A stretch of DNA of 64,000 nucleotides from the NCBI RefSeq assembly GCF_003945595.2, contig NW_024104510.1:248001-312000 (forward strand), in the 5' to 3' direction. The position numbers and the translations under genes are program-made. Shown here in pieces: positions 62,275-64,000 of the stretch (position 1 is the first letter of the stretch; each line of letters begins with the position of its first letter). Below the pieces are notes generated by a model. That model ran no database searches. It was not told the DNA's origin and saw only the letters and a list, made by a program, of their open reading frames with translations. The stretch is from Pipra filicauda (Eukaryota; Chordata; Aves; Passeriformes; Pipridae).

Positions 62275-64000
62275 TGGTTAATTCTTCACATTCAGTGGAA
62301 AAAGAGGACATGCACATATTCCAATATCTAAGATGCATCTCTAGAGCTTTCATTTGCAAATTCTGGCTCTCTACATCTCCAATGAAGAGTTATGTGCTCC
62401 CCTGCCATGCTCATGCACCAGATCAGATTACCTTTTCCCCTTCTCTTCACTACAGCACTACCTTGTACTTCTTAAACTCCTTCCCTCCCTGGGAAGTTAA
62501 CAACCTCTTGATTTAACAGTTCTTTTGTAAGGTCTTGGAGGATGAAAGACAAGGGGTAGGTACCATTTTTAAGGCAATCATTGTAGGGACCAAAAGGGAG
62601 TTTGTTAAAGGCAAAATAGGTCAAAGAATTTACTAAAACTATCACTGCAGGAAATTGATTTCCATTTCAAAAGATGGAAGTCCTGACTTCTGCCTGTTCT
62701 GTTGTGTCCAAGCTGTTGATTTGTGCTGCATGTTCCTGCCCAGGCTGTGTGTGAGGGTGCTCAGTTCTTGGCTCTGCCTATGGCTCCTGAGTCCTGTGTT
62801 CCCATCACCTCCCTGGACCTCTTTGAATCCAAGCCCAGAATTAGGTAAGACAGGGTAGGTAAAAAACCCAAGGCACCCAGACATTTTGTAGTTTGGCCAT
62901 TGATAATTTTTTTAGGCTTTAACTATTGATATGTCAAAAATAAAAGCTTTTGCCTGCTTGGGCATAGAATTCTGACAAGTCTTCGTAGTTGGGAGGCAGC
63001 TTAGAGACAAACACTGTGCAGTGAAAGCAATTATGATGGTTTTCATTAAAACAAAGCTTGTTTTCCCTTTTTGACTAACTCCAGGGTTTTTAGACACATA
63101 AGTAATAGTGGCTGCTAGGCTTAAGTGGCACCAGTTATTTGAGTGCTAAAGTTTAATAAACTGACGGTGTTTAATTTCATTTGATTGAAAACCCACAATA
63201 GAGCAGTTTTTTTTATTTTATTTCACTCCACAGTCACTTAGCATGGCATTTGGTGCTTGAAAGACGGGAAGTCTTCAGGGTTTGGATTCAGCAGGCTGCA
63301 TTTCTTATGCACCTTCATATTCAAGAAAAAGTTTGGAAGCTTATGTGGAGTTAATAGGGAGAATTGTATTCCCTTGCCAGCTAGGATTTACTGCTGTCTG
63401 CTGCATAGATTGATAAACCCAGTTGTATCTAGTGAGGCATTCTTTCCTGGGAGTGATGTTAGACTTTATCAGTTATTTCTCACCGTATTACAATTGCTAA
63501 CTTGGATAACTTTCATGAAAGATCAGTCTGCAAATGTATCTTATTCCTCTTTAATTTTTACTCTTGAAAGGTGGTTTCTTCAGATAACGCAATCAGTATA
63601 TCAGCAATATTTCATCTTTCCAGCTTAGTGTTGGACTCTCCCCAGTACAGTCTACGCTGCTTAATAAGAGAAATTGCCAGATTGACTGGAAAATGTAACT
63701 TTAATAACATCATTTCAGGCACTAGAATCATTGAGAAATAATAATTTCATTGAGTTGGTTTCTGCACTGTTCTTGTCTCTCATGCACAAAATTACTGTGA
63801 GTGCTCTGTGTGTGTCTGTGCCTGCAAATGACCTGCAAGGGGATGAGGCACTGCGTGGATTCCCCTGCCAGCAGGTCATTCAGAAATATAAACTGACGAA
63901 GCTGCCTGAAAATGCCTGGATGGGTGAGAGGGATTGCTGGAAGTCTCTATCCCTTTCTCTCTTTCTTTTTATCCTTTAATACTAGAAATTGAAATTGCTG

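Larger units (their letters stand above)
53991..64000. other. intron-like stretch, no gene seen
   Basis: No supported exon in 10 kb. Simple repeats are minor: an ATT run at 55378-55394 and T-rich runs near 55574 and 60930. The region 57900-58020 groups CAATTAG and AAGCAAACA sites and might be an enhancer. The paired frames at 58894-59319 (minus) and 59169-59612 (plus) have no domain or splice support. Confidence 0.55.

Noticed and set aside
1..64000. tRNA genes, rRNA, CRISPR arrays, telomeric repeats, long terminal repeats
   Set aside because: Looked for by eye on both strands. No cloverleaf box pairs, regularly spaced repeats, TTAGGG arrays or paired LTRs were found.

Overview
The window looks like vertebrate nuclear DNA, most likely from a bird or another sauropsid. 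No open frame exceeds about 230 codons, and none of the longer ones carries a recognisable domain. CpG is scarce except in a few short islands. The clearest mobile-element remains are CR1-type LINE pieces: a 3' tail near 37.6 kb and a decayed reverse-transcriptase relic at 53.1-54.0 kb. There are no bacterial-style gene arrays, operons, CRISPR arrays or recognisable rRNA or tRNA genes. Most of the sequence reads as intron or intergenic DNA.

The best-supported genic content is three short candidate first coding exons on the + strand: 9897-9951, 24420-24498 and 49293-49332. Each opens with an ATG, is preceded by GC-rich or leader-like sequence, and ends in a single G immediately before a good splice donor (GTACGG, GTAATT, GTGAGT). 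All three therefore end in phase 1 and could splice to one downstream exon outside the window. The simplest reading is the 5' part of one large gene with several alternative promoters and interchangeable short N-termini. I could not name the gene with confidence. FRMD4A is one untested guess.

Layout: 1-9740 is non-coding, with a possible MIR-like relic near 3.2 kb and an unexplained minus-strand protein-like relic at 6.1-6.5 kb. 9.74-10.76 kb is a split CpG island holding first exon A. 10.8-24.2 kb is intron-like, with a possible 27-nt microexon at 14.7 kb and an AT-rich patch at 22.4-23.3 kb. 24.2-24.5 kb holds first exon B. 24.5-48.4 kb is intron-like, with simple repeats, G-quadruplex motifs, a CR1 tail and an orphan CpG cluster at 41.6 kb. 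48.49-49.33 kb is the strongest CpG island and holds first exon C, with a TATA-like element. 49.3-64 kb is intron-like, apart from two adjacent non-LTR retrotransposon fragments at 52.7-54.0 kb.

If the three exons belong to one gene, promoter choice would change only the extreme N-terminus (13-26 residues) of the protein. The leaders of A, B and C all contain small upstream ORFs, which suggests translational control as well.
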